64,000 nt of DNA, taken from positions 186,001 through 250,000 of the forward strand of contig NZ_LGIW01000014.1 in NCBI RefSeq assembly GCF_001275385.1. The letters are read 5' to 3'. The DNA is from Exiguobacterium sp. BMC-KP. GTDB lineage: Bacteria; Bacillota; Bacilli; Exiguobacteriales; Exiguobacteriaceae. Each line of letters begins with the position of its first letter. The first letter of the stretch is position 1. Shown here piece by piece: positions 25,162-33,585 of the stretch. The translations under genes and the position numbers were made by a program. The notes under the pieces are model-generated. The model did not search any database and had not been told where the DNA came from. It saw only the letters and a program-made list of their open reading frames with translations.

Positions 25162-25940
25162 ATGGAATTAGGTTTTATCGTGACGATTTTCTTAATCGGA
25201 TTCGTCGGATCCTACATTTCAGGAATGTTAGGAATTGGCGGATCAATCATTAAATATCCGATGTTACTGTATATCCCACCACTACTCGGTTTTGCGGCAT
25301 TTTCCGCCCATGAAGTCGCAGGGGGATCAGCGCAATTCAAGTCTTTTTTGCGACGATTGGTGGCGTCTGGGCGTATCGGAAAGGCGGTTATTTGAATAAA
25401 TCATTGATCGTCTACATGGGGGGATCGATTTTAATCGGTAGCTTCATCGGTGCCTATGGTTCAAATATCCTGGCTGAAGATACAATCAATATCGTCTACG
25501 GTGTTCTCGCGTTAACGGCAGCGATCATGATGTTCGTTCCGAAAAAAGGGCTTGACGACATTCCGCTCGATCAGGTCCAGTTCAATAAAACCGTCGCAGC
25601 TGTATCGGCATTCATCGTGGGTGTCGGAGCCGGAATCGTCGGGGCAGCAGGTGCTTTTTTACTCGTCCCGATCATGCTTGTCCTCTTAAAAATCCCGACA
25701 CGGATGACGATTGCTTCGTCGCTTGCGATCACGTTCATTTCGTCGATCGGCGCAACTGTCGGTAAAATCACGACAGGACAAGTCGACTGGGGTCCTGCAG
25801 CCATCATGGTCATCGCTAGTTTAATTGCAGCACCGCTCGGCGCAATCGCCGGGAAGAAGATGAATACGAAGATTCTCCAGGTCATTCTCGCTGTCCTGAT
25901 TTTAGCGACAGCCGTGAAGATTTGGATCGATATCTTATGA
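25162..25940 (+). pseudogene. TauE/SafE-family exporter of the persulfide operon, frameshifted
   Basis: Bases 25162-25320 encode a good TauE start ([20 protein letters not shown] ... FSAHEVAG). In that frame the protein then leaves the family and stops at 25393-25395. A shift of minus one at the run of five G (25321-25325) gives [20 protein letters not shown] and on to the normal end at 25940. The joined product would be about 258-259 aa with eight spans. A clean break in a G homopolymer points to slippage, or to a sequencing error. The gene would export sulfite or a related anion made by the dioxygenase. As read, the downstream part has an ATG (25392) but would lack the first two to three spans. 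Confidence 0.8.
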
Positions 25941-25944
25941 ACAA

Positions 25945-26003
25945 AAAAACGCTCTACTTGTACGATGTTTCCTAGTGGAAATGCGTACAGGTAGAGCGTT
26001 TTT
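25945..26003. terminator. Bidirectional terminator after the persulfide operon
   Basis: A 20-bp stem (25945-25964 with 25984-26003, one G-T pair) with core CGCTCTACTTGTACG ends both the operon (+) and the DUF302 gene (-). Confidence 0.88.
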
Positions 26004-26004
26004 C

Positions 26005-26391
26005 TTATTGGGCGGACTGATCAATCACGTGACGTAGCGTATGTTCCACTTCTTCTGCGACCGTCTGAAGTGCTGCTTCGTCTGCTAAGTCCATCAAGGC
26101 AGTCGGCTTTGGCATACCGATTTTCGTTTGTCCGTCTTCTGTATAGACAACGATTTTACAAGGGAGAAAGTAACCGGCTCGTAAATCGTGGGATACGACG
26201 CGATGCGCTTCTTTTGGCTGGCATACTTCGAGAATATGGTAGTTTTCAGCAAAAGAAAGTTCTTTTTCTTCGAATTTTTTCGCTAAATCAAATTCCCATA
26301 GGACACCGAACGATGCTTCTGATAGAGCTTGCTTCAATTGAGTCATGACGCGATCCAAGTCGTGATGCGATGTAACAGTATAATCAAACAT
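26005..26391 (-). CDS. DUF302-family protein
   Basis: The 128-aa protein starts MFDYTVTS at 26391, behind AGGAGGGG on the minus strand. It shows the DUF302 pattern: FGVLWEFDLAKKF early, ILEVCQPKEAHRV, and YFLPCKIVVYTEDGQTKIGMPKPT with Cys in PCK. The function of DUF302 is unknown; the fold suggests a small ligand-binding or dodecin-like barrel, and these genes often sit near sulfur genes. Two conserved Cys could bind or sense persulfide, which is a guess. Divergent from msrAB. Confidence 0.8.
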   Translation of the reverse strand: MFDYTVTSHHDLDRVMTQLKQALSEASFGVLWEFDLAKKFEEKELSFAENYHILEVCQPKEAHRVVSHDLRAGYFLPCKIVVYTEDGQTKIGMPKPTALMDLADEAALQTVAEEVEHTLRHVIDQSAQ

Positions 26392-26538
26392 AGATACCCC
26401 TCCTGGTGTTTTTGAGCTATAGAGTCTATTCCCTGATCGCACTTCTTTAATCCAGATGATGTAATGTGCTCCGTTTGAGCACATGCTACGACAAGCCGGC
26501 ATTAGCGCGGTACAGTTAAATAAAAGAACATCCAATCG

Positions 26539-26552
26539 ACGTCACGTGACGT
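26539..26552. promoter_or_regulatory. Perfect 14-bp palindrome between DUF302 and msrAB genes
   Basis: ACGTCACGTGACGT is a perfect palindrome in the 187-base divergent gap, 27 bases before the msrAB start. It looks like an operator for a dimeric regulator. Its owner is unknown. Confidence 0.45.
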
Positions 26553-26578
26553 AAGCTAAATAAAGGAGGCGAAGGGAG

Positions 26579-27679
26579 ATGAAGAAACGAATGTGGACAG
26601 TTTTATCCGTCATCGGTCTCATCGTCATCATGGTCGGGGGATACTTCGTGTTCCAGCAACAGCAAGCAAAATCAAGTGGCAGTAAGGAATTGAGTTATCA
26701 ACCGGAAGAGACAGCGATTTTAGCTGGAGGATGCTTCTGGTGTATGGAGCCCCCGTTCGAAGAGTTAAAAGGAGTCAAGTCCGTCATTTCTGGTTATACG
26801 GGCGGTGATGTTGAAAATCCGACGTATAATCAAGTGTCAGCGGAGACGACAGGGCATCGGGAAGCGGTGTTGATCACGTTTGATCCGAGTGTCATCTCAT
26901 ATAAACAATTGCTTGATGTTTACTGGCGTCAGATTGATCCAACGGACGCAGATGGTCAATTCGTCGACCAAGGGGAATCGTACACGACAGCGATTTTCTA
27001 CACGAGTGAGAAACAAAAAGAAATCGCAGCACAATCGAAACAGGATTTAGACAAACAACAAATCTTCGATGATAAAATCGTCACACCATTGATTGCAGCA
27101 GGTCCTTTTTACGAAGCGGAAGCATACCATCAGGATTATTATTTGACGAACGAGAAAAAATATAAGTTTTATCGGGCAGCTTCTGGACGTGACGACTTCA
27201 TCAATCGCTACTGGAACGATCAACCGAAACTCGATCTTCCAACTTATCCAAAGTTGTCTGATGCAGAAATCAAAAAGAAATTAACCGCGATCCAGTATAA
27301 AGTGACACAAGAAGATGGAACAGAGCCAGCATTTGATAATCCGTATCATGATTTAAAAGCAGACGGGATCTATGTCGATCTGATTTCTGGAGAACCACTG
27401 TTTTCATCAAATGATAAATATGACTCGAAGACAGGCTGGCCGAGTTTTACGAAACCACTTGAGCCGGGCAATATCATTGAGAAAAGTGACTTCTCAATCG
27501 GGATGAAACGGATGGAAGTTCGGAGTCGACATGGAAATGCACATCTCGGACACGTCTTCTCAGATGGTCCGAAACCGACCGGACTTCGATATTGTATGAA
27601 CTCGGCTGCGTTACGTTTCATTCCGAAAGAGGAATTGAAACAAGAAGGATACAGCGAATATGTAGCAGATTTTAAATGA
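26579..27679 (+). CDS. msrAB: Membrane-anchored MsrA-MsrB methionine sulfoxide reductase
   Basis: The 366-aa protein has an N-terminal span (about 7-25) and then MsrA with the catalytic GCFWC (Cys52, with Cys55) and GYTGG (about 46-205). MsrB follows (about 235-360) with [22 protein letters not shown] and catalytic Cys339 in [11 protein letters not shown]. MsrA repairs the S form and MsrB the R form of oxidised methionine; the anchor places both on the outside of the membrane, where they repair surface proteins. Electron donors outside the cell are not encoded nearby. Starts after AAAGGAGG. Confidence 0.93.
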   Translation: MKKRMWTVLSVIGLIVIMVGGYFVFQQQQAKSSGSKELSYQPEETAILAGGCFWCMEPPFEELKGVKSVISGYTGGDVENPTYNQVSAETTGHREAVLITFDPSVISYKQLLDVYWRQIDPTDADGQFVDQGESYTTAIFYTSEKQKEIAAQSKQDLDKQQIFDDKIVTPLIAAGPFYEAEAYHQDYYLTNEKKYKFYRAASGRDDFINRYWNDQPKLDLPTYPKLSDAEIKKKLTAIQYKVTQEDGTEPAFDNPYHDLKADGIYVDLISGEPLFSSNDKYDSKTGWPSFTKPLEPGNIIEKSDFSIGMKRMEVRSRHGNAHLGHVFSDGPKPTGLRYCMNSAALRFIPKEELKQEGYSEYVADFK

Positions 27680-27688
27680 ATGGAATCG

Positions 27689-27727
27689 AAAAGACGCATC
27701 GTGTTCTTTAGAACATGATGCGTCTTT
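27689..27727 (+). terminator. Terminator after msrAB
   Basis: AAAAGACGCATC-G-TGTTCT (27689-27707) pairs with AGAACA-T-GATGCGTCTTT (27710-27727) across a tight TT loop. Confidence 0.78.
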
Positions 27728-27762
27728 CTTTCAAAATTGTAAGATTTCACTATAAATTAATT

Positions 27763-27791
27763 ATCCATTTTATCCATATACTGTTTATAAT
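27763..27791 (+). promoter_or_regulatory. Candidate promoter of the subtilisin-like protease gene
   Basis: A perfect TATAAT (27786-27791) lies 38 bases before the GTG start; the -35 region (TATCCA, 27763-27768) is poor, so an activator or an alternative contact may help. Confidence 0.4.
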
Positions 27792-27828
27792 CAAATTAAA
27801 GTATATCCATTTTGAAGGAGGAGCATGT

Positions 27829-30675
27829 GTGAAGAAATTGATGATTTGGGTCATGCTGAGCTGTTTAGTTTTAACGCTCGGAGTAGGACCAACTACTGCA
27901 AAGGCGGAGACCGCTCTTGCAAACGCAACACTTTTACAAGCAGGAAAAGAAACGACACTTAAGACCGGAATGGAAGAAAAAAATACATATTGGTACCGTG
28001 TCAATCATGAAGCTGGTATAGAAAAAACTGCATCACACTTCGAGTTATCGATCGATACGGATCAACCTGTTCAAGTAACAGCTTATCCGAGCGAAGCGAT
28101 GGCAGCTGAAGATGATACATTTGATCGTTACCGGACAGAATCCGAGCCGAACGAAAAAGCACCAACAAAATTAGCTGTTCCGTATGCATGGGATGGACCA
28201 TATTATGTCAAAGTCGAATATTACCCGAACATCGAAGAGGGGAAAACGACAAAAGCGGCAAACGTTAAGTTAACATACAATAACGTCAAATTGGCTGTTG
28301 AATACGAGCCAATCAGCGATATTAGCTGTATGGCAGAAGAAGCATTAAAACAAACAAAAGAAGAAAAACCAATGCTAGCTCTGATGCACTCGATTCAAAA
28401 ACAAGTATTGAGTCAATCGGATGCAGGTCGTGCATTGACTTCACTTTATTACAAAACATCACCGTACGTTGTCAAAACGCTTCTTTTCAATAAGGATAAG
28501 CGCCAACAAGCGTACGAAGATTTAAAAACATTGAAACCTGCAATGGAGGCACTTGTACGTGGAACATCGTACACGCTGACAAAGACAGATCAACAAGCGG
28601 TCGACCGTCTTTATACATTATCACGTGATGCTTCTCCTGCTGTGATTGCAGAAGAAATCGATGGATATGCAAAAAAAATGAAGATATCTGAAATGAGTGG
28701 TAGTACATTAGACGATACGTTCGGAACATTAGGGATGAACATTCAGTCAAAAGAAACTACGCGATTCATTGTTAAGTTAAAGCCAGGGAAAACAGTCAGT
28801 TCAATGAAAATTGCTGGAATTCAATCGGCAGATGTTGAGCGTTTACCACTCGGTAAAGCTGGTGATTTCATTGTTGTGACAGAAGACCCGACGGTGAAAG
28901 GGCAATCAGCATCAGCATTAAAGCAATCGATTGGTCGTTCATCAGCTGTCGAATATGTTGAAAAGATTCAAACTTACAAAGCAACAAGTGATATCAATTT
29001 TGACTACCAATGGGCCGTCAATAAGAAAACAGTTTTCGAACAGTTCCCGAATGTTGGGATTGGTTTTGAGGAGTTCCAAAAACGGTTTAGTGGGAAAAAG
29101 TTAGCACCTGTCAAAATTGCAGTCATCGATACAGGTGTTGATTATCGCTTAAAGGATTTACAAGGGAAAGTTGATATTGCGAATGAGAAAAACTATGTTT
29201 CTGTAAACGGTGACGGTGACGCGATTGATGATAATGGTCACGGAACACACGTAGCAGGAGTCATCGCAGCGACGATCAACAACGATTACGGTATCCAAGG
29301 GATCCATCAGTCGGCACAAATCTTGCCAGTTAAAGTTTTAAATGCAAATGGTGAAGGAGAAACAGATGCCATTGCACTCGGTATTAAATATGCTGTTGAT
29401 CATGGGGCGAAAGTCATCAATATGAGTCTTGGTGGTGGTGAAAGCCGCACAATGGCTTATATGATGAAATATGCTGCGGATCATGGTGTAACAGTCGTTG
29501 CCGCTTCAGGAAATGACTACGATATGATGGTCGGGTTCCCAGCAAACTCAGAATATGCGATTTCTGTTGGAGCGACGAATACGCTCGGTATGGTTTCAGA
29601 TTACTCGAATTATGGAGTAGGACTTGATGTCGTTGCACCAGGTTCAAAAGTTGCGAGTTTGATTCCGGACGGTAATACGGTCTATATGGATGGAACAAGC
29701 ATGGCTTCACCACACGTTGCAGCTGTTGCGGGAATCTTGAAGTCACTTAATCCTAAACTAACACCTAAACAAATCGAACAAATTCTACAAAAAAGTGCAG
29801 AACCACTAGCTTTCGAAAACCCGAATGATTGGTTTGAGGAAGAAGAGGGAGAAGAGCTTGAATTTAAGTTTCCTGCCTATGTCAGTCCAGTTTCAGGATA
29901 CGGAAAAGTCAGTATTCCTCGGGCAATTTCGCAATTGAATTTAAGTGGAGCTGTTAACAAAGTATATGATAATAAACTGACTGTTACAGGAACGGTTAAA
30001 ACCGGAACAAAGGTTGAAGTATGGTCAACTAAGAAGTTGGGGTCTACTACAGCTAAATCTGGAAAATACAGCGTGTCGATTCCGCGTCAAACTAAAGGGA
30101 CCGTTTTGACGGTTCGTTACGTAAACGGGCTTGACGTCACGTCAGAACGTACAGAAGTTATTGCTGGTAAAGCACCAGCCGCACCAAAAGTCAAACCAGT
30201 TCTTGCCGGTGCAACAAAACTGACAGGTACAGCTCTTGCGGGCGGTACGATTACAGTCAAAGATGCGAAACAAAAGAAAATTGCAACGGCGAAAGTCGAT
30301 GCAAAAGGTACGTTCAGCGCGAAATTACCGAAACAGGTGGGTGGTTCAAGCTTGATCGTTACGGTGACGGATATTGCCAAACGTACAAGTAAACCGACTG
30401 TCGTAAAAGTCTTACCAGCGCCAACTGCACCCAAAGTGAAATCGGTCTATGCCGGTCAAACGAAAGTAACGGGTACAGCTGAAAAGAAATTGAGTGTCTA
30501 TGTAAAAGATGCGAAGAAAAAAGTGATTGGAAAAGGAACGGTTTCTTCTAAAGGAAACTATTCCGTAAAAATTCCGAAGCAAAAAGCAAAAGCAAAACTA
30601 TCTGTCTATGTGAAGAATACACGCGGACAATTGAGTCCTGTGACTTCTGTTACAGTCAAGAAAGCGAAAAAATAA
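27829..30675 (+). CDS. Secreted subtilisin-like (S8) serine protease with three C-terminal Ig-like repeats
   Basis: The 948-aa protein begins at a GTG (27829) after GAAGGAGGAG and has a signal peptide (about 1-26, TAKA). An N-terminal beta domain (about 30-130) and a helical and I9-like propeptide region come before the S8 domain (about 420-690). The triad is D434 (VIDTGVD), H471 (NGHGTHVAG) and S624 (GTSMASPH). The last 220 residues hold three tandem repeats of about 80 residues, each with TGT and IPKQ/IPRQ phrases, resembling bacterial Ig-like domains. No LPxTG or span ends the protein, so it is either free or held by its very basic repeats. It degrades extracellular protein. Confidence 0.93.
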   Translation: MKKLMIWVMLSCLVLTLGVGPTTAKAETALANATLLQAGKETTLKTGMEEKNTYWYRVNHEAGIEKTASHFELSIDTDQPVQVTAYPSEAMAAEDDTFDRYRTESEPNEKAPTKLAVPYAWDGPYYVKVEYYPNIEEGKTTKAANVKLTYNNVKLAVEYEPISDISCMAEEALKQTKEEKPMLALMHSIQKQVLSQSDAGRALTSLYYKTSPYVVKTLLFNKDKRQQAYEDLKTLKPAMEALVRGTSYTLTKTDQQAVDRLYTLSRDASPAVIAEEIDGYAKKMKISEMSGSTLDDTFGTLGMNIQSKETTRFIVKLKPGKTVSSMKIAGIQSADVERLPLGKAGDFIVVTEDPTVKGQSASALKQSIGRSSAVEYVEKIQTYKATSDINFDYQWAVNKKTVFEQFPNVGIGFEEFQKRFSGKKLAPVKIAVIDTGVDYRLKDLQGKVDIANEKNYVSVNGDGDAIDDNGHGTHVAGVIAATINNDYGIQGIHQSAQILPVKVLNANGEGETDAIALGIKYAVDHGAKVINMSLGGGESRTMAYMMKYAADHGVTVVAASGNDYDMMVGFPANSEYAISVGATNTLGMVSDYSNYGVGLDVVAPGSKVASLIPDGNTVYMDGTSMASPHVAAVAGILKSLNPKLTPKQIEQILQKSAEPLAFENPNDWFEEEEGEELEFKFPAYVSPVSGYGKVSIPRAISQLNLSGAVNKVYDNKLTVTGTVKTGTKVEVWSTKKLGSTTAKSGKYSVSIPRQTKGTVLTVRYVNGLDVTSERTEVIAGKAPAAPKVKPVLAGATKLTGTALAGGTITVKDAKQKKIATAKVDAKGTFSAKLPKQVGGSSLIVTVTDIAKRTSKPTVVKVLPAPTAPKVKSVYAGQTKVTGTAEKKLSVYVKDAKKKVIGKGTVSSKGNYSVKIPKQKAKAKLSVYVKNTRGQLSPVTSVTVKKAKK

Positions 30676-30683
30676 GGGGTACG

Positions 30684-30726
30684 AAGACCTTTTTTCGGGT
30701 ACATTCCGAGAAAAGGTCTTTTTTTG
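30684..30726 (+). terminator. Terminator after the protease gene
   Basis: AAGACCTTTTTTCGG (30684-30698) pairs with CCGAGAAAAGGTCTT (30706-30720), then T. Confidence 0.8.
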
Positions 30727-30819
30727 TACATCTTAGCTGTTGCTTCGAAAGCGTTTCTATTATATTAAAAGAAACAAATGAAAAAGCATCATTCAGTGAA
30801 TGATGAGGAGGATACATTC

Positions 30820-33390
30820 ATGATGAATTGGATTCGGCGACGAATCGGTCGGCAACTGCTGACGGTTTTTTATGCGGTACTGGTCGTAGTATCGATTACT
30901 TCGTTCTTTGTCTATGACTACATGGAAGGGCGAATTGAAACGTCTAAAGAGAATCTTGAAACGATCAGTGAACAAAATCGCCGAGCCAACGATTTATGGG
31001 ACAATTGGCAAACGGTTCAGTTCGGCTTACGAGGTTTTGTCATATTTGGAGACCAGGATCGGTTTGACGAGGTTCAAGCACTTCGAACAGATATTAAAAG
31101 TGAGACTGATTGGTTCATGCGAAATGCAAAAACGGATGAAGAAGAAGAATTCGCCGCACAAATGACGAATCTATATGAATTGTACTACGATGCCTTATTT
31201 CCGTTGACCCAGTCTTACGTTAACGAAAAAAAGGCGAATCGAATTAACGAAGATTTTTTACAAGGCGATAGTCTGTTTTCTTTACCGATTGCCGAGCGTC
31301 TTGTAGAACAAGGACGATTAAAGCCGACCGCAGATGGATCAATCGATATTACACCAGATATTGAAAAAGCATCTGCTGCACTTGATGAATATCGAACGAA
31401 TCTCAATCAACAGCAAGAAACAGCTGTTGGAGAATTACGAAGTGAGGTCGCGAAATCACAATGGATTTGGATTTCAAGTATCGTTGTGCTCGTTGCATTC
31501 ATTCTCTTATTCATTCATCCGTTCCTTCGTCGAATGACGCGACAATTGTTACGACTAGTCGAGGATAATCAAAAACTTGCCCGTAAGGAATCGATTGAAA
31601 TCGACAAGACAGCAGAACAACGTCCAGACGAAATTGGATTGTTACGTGCTTCCTTTAATCGGATGGTCGTGACGACGAATGCCCATACGGATGCGATGCA
31701 AGGGAAAAACGAAGAATTGCAGGCGCAAAGTGAGGAATTGCTCGCGCAACAAGAAGAGTTACAGGCGCAACAAGAGGAACTCGAAGAAGCGTATCAAACG
31801 ACGAAAAAGAATGAGGAAAAGTTGCGATTACGTAGCGAATTGACGGAGGCGCTCGCCGTTCGTGAAACTGTCGAATCATATCCGGCAATCGTTCAAAAGA
31901 TGATCGATATCACCTCTTCGGAGTACGGTGCTCTTTTACTCTACGAAGAAGGGGAGTTCATCGGTACAACAACAAACGGCATGACGATGGACTATTTAAA
32001 AGTTCTCCTGAAAGATGAGATGTCCGTTATCAATCGTGCTGTTCGTGAGATGGAATTCGTCCAATCAGAAAAACGAGTGACACGTGAAAAAGATCATCCG
32101 TATTCCTTTAGTACGTATGAAGTGACGATTCCAGTCCAAGACCCAGAAACCCATGAGTTGATTGCCGCCATCTATCTCGTTCGCTACAAATCTTCATATA
32201 AAGGACAACAGCTGACGGATATTCGCGAGTTTGCGCAACAAATGACGCTTTCACTTTTACGAACACGTTCTTACGAAGGAATGCGTCAGGAAAAAGAAAA
32301 AACAGAGCAAGTGTTGGACTCGATCCGAGAAGCAATCATCTATCTCGAGGATGGAAATGGAGAGTTGTACGTCAATCGACCGTTGTTTGAGTTGATTCCA
32401 GAACTCCAATCGGAATTTACAGTAGATCGAACTTTGCCATCGAGTGAGTATGTCATCAATGTCATGCGCCAGTTAGTTGATGATGTTGAAGCCTTTAATA
32501 CGTATCTGGATTTGATTCGCTCAGGTGAGATTTCACCGGATAAGGTTCGCTTTGATGTTCGAAACAACACCGCTCATCTTGAAGTCTACGCGGAGCGTAT
32601 TGATGTTGTAGGTGGATGGAAGGGAATCATCCTTGTTTTGCGGGATATTACCCGGGAAACGGAAGCGGATCGTTTAAAAACAGAACTTGTCTCCACTGTT
32701 TCGCATGAGTTACGTACACCACTGTCATCGATTTATGGTTTTACAGAATTGATGTTGAATCGAAAAATCGATGATTCAAAACAGCAGAAATATCTAGCGA
32801 CGATTCATAATGAGACGGAACGATTATCGAATCTCGTCACAGACTTCTTAGATGTTCAGCGCATGCAGTCGGGTGGACAGTTGTATCAGATGGCGCATCT
32901 CGATTTATTTAGCTTAACCGAACAGGTGATGTCCTTGTATGATGCCTCAAGTGAACAACACGATCTTCATTTGCAGTTACTCAGTCCAGATCGCCCGTTG
33001 ATTCTAGGTGATGAGGATCGGATTAAGCAGTTGATGAATAATTTGATCAATAACGCGATCAAGTATTCTCCGGACGGTGGGCGCGTGGATGTCTGGATTG
33101 ATACGAAAGACGATCAAGCTATCATTGAAGTGAAGGACGAAGGGATTGGGATTCCACACCATGCGTTCGCACACTTATTTGATAAATTCTATCGTGTTGA
33201 TAATTCGGATACACGTCGAATCGGCGGGACTGGACTCGGTTTATCGATCTGTAAGGAAATCGTCAAGGAACATGAAGGCGTCATTCATGTGGAATCTGAA
33301 GTCGGGAAAGGTAGTCGGTTTATTATCGTTTTACCGCTTAGTCTAACCGAATCGATTGAATCGCCGAAAGAGAATCGACGTTCCAGTTAA
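30820..33390 (+). CDS. Membrane sensor histidine kinase with CHASE3-like, HAMP and GAF regions
   Basis: The 856-aa protein starts at 30820 after GAGGAGG. A first span (about 12-32), an extracellular helical region (35-208, CHASE3-like) and a second span (about 213-233) are followed by HAMP. A glutamine/glutamate-rich coiled coil follows (about 285-335, repeats of EELQAQ). Next come a GAF-like region (about 345-485), a PAS-like region, HisKA with phospho-acceptor H629 in SHELRTPLSS, and the ATPase domain with NLINNAIKYSPDGG and GTGLGLSICKEI. No response regulator lies beside it. The signal is unknown. Confidence 0.9.
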   Translation: MMNWIRRRIGRQLLTVFYAVLVVVSITSFFVYDYMEGRIETSKENLETISEQNRRANDLWDNWQTVQFGLRGFVIFGDQDRFDEVQALRTDIKSETDWFMRNAKTDEEEEFAAQMTNLYELYYDALFPLTQSYVNEKKANRINEDFLQGDSLFSLPIAERLVEQGRLKPTADGSIDITPDIEKASAALDEYRTNLNQQQETAVGELRSEVAKSQWIWISSIVVLVAFILLFIHPFLRRMTRQLLRLVEDNQKLARKESIEIDKTAEQRPDEIGLLRASFNRMVVTTNAHTDAMQGKNEELQAQSEELLAQQEELQAQQEELEEAYQTTKKNEEKLRLRSELTEALAVRETVESYPAIVQKMIDITSSEYGALLLYEEGEFIGTTTNGMTMDYLKVLLKDEMSVINRAVREMEFVQSEKRVTREKDHPYSFSTYEVTIPVQDPETHELIAAIYLVRYKSSYKGQQLTDIREFAQQMTLSLLRTRSYEGMRQEKEKTEQVLDSIREAIIYLEDGNGELYVNRPLFELIPELQSEFTVDRTLPSSEYVINVMRQLVDDVEAFNTYLDLIRSGEISPDKVRFDVRNNTAHLEVYAERIDVVGGWKGIILVLRDITRETEADRLKTELVSTVSHELRTPLSSIYGFTELMLNRKIDDSKQQKYLATIHNETERLSNLVTDFLDVQRMQSGGQLYQMAHLDLFSLTEQVMSLYDASSEQHDLHLQLLSPDRPLILGDEDRIKQLMNNLINNAIKYSPDGGRVDVWIDTKDDQAIIEVKDEGIGIPHHAFAHLFDKFYRVDNSDTRRIGGTGLGLSICKEIVKEHEGVIHVESEVGKGSRFIIVLPLSLTESIESPKENRRSS

Positions 33391-33413
33391 AGATAATGTG
33401 ATACGTTATGATC

Positions 33414-33453
33414 AAACCGTGTTCAGACCGCTTAGGTGTGAGCACGGTTTTTT
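33414..33453 (+). terminator. Terminator after the histidine kinase gene
   Basis: AAACCGTG (33414-33421) pairs with CACGGTTT (33443-33450), then T. Confidence 0.7.
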
Positions 33454-33585
33454 GTTGAGCTCAAAATAGTCAAACTTACAAAAAGATAGTAATAAAATAA
33501 AAAAAGAGTGAATAAACAGCAAGCATGAACCGATATACCTGTAGGACAAACGAACTATAGTTAAAAAAGGAGAGGGGGATTCGTC

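Noticed and set aside
25342-25350. T6G run (T-TTT-TTG) as a programmed minus-one frameshift site in the second tauE gene
   Set aside because: The frame used downstream already encodes family sequence (ISAIQVFF) before the T-run, so the frame change occurs earlier, at the G5 tract.
30746-30759. cre-like CGAAAGCGTTTCTA before the histidine kinase gene
   Set aside because: It misses three fixed positions of the cre consensus, and the gene has no link to carbon use.
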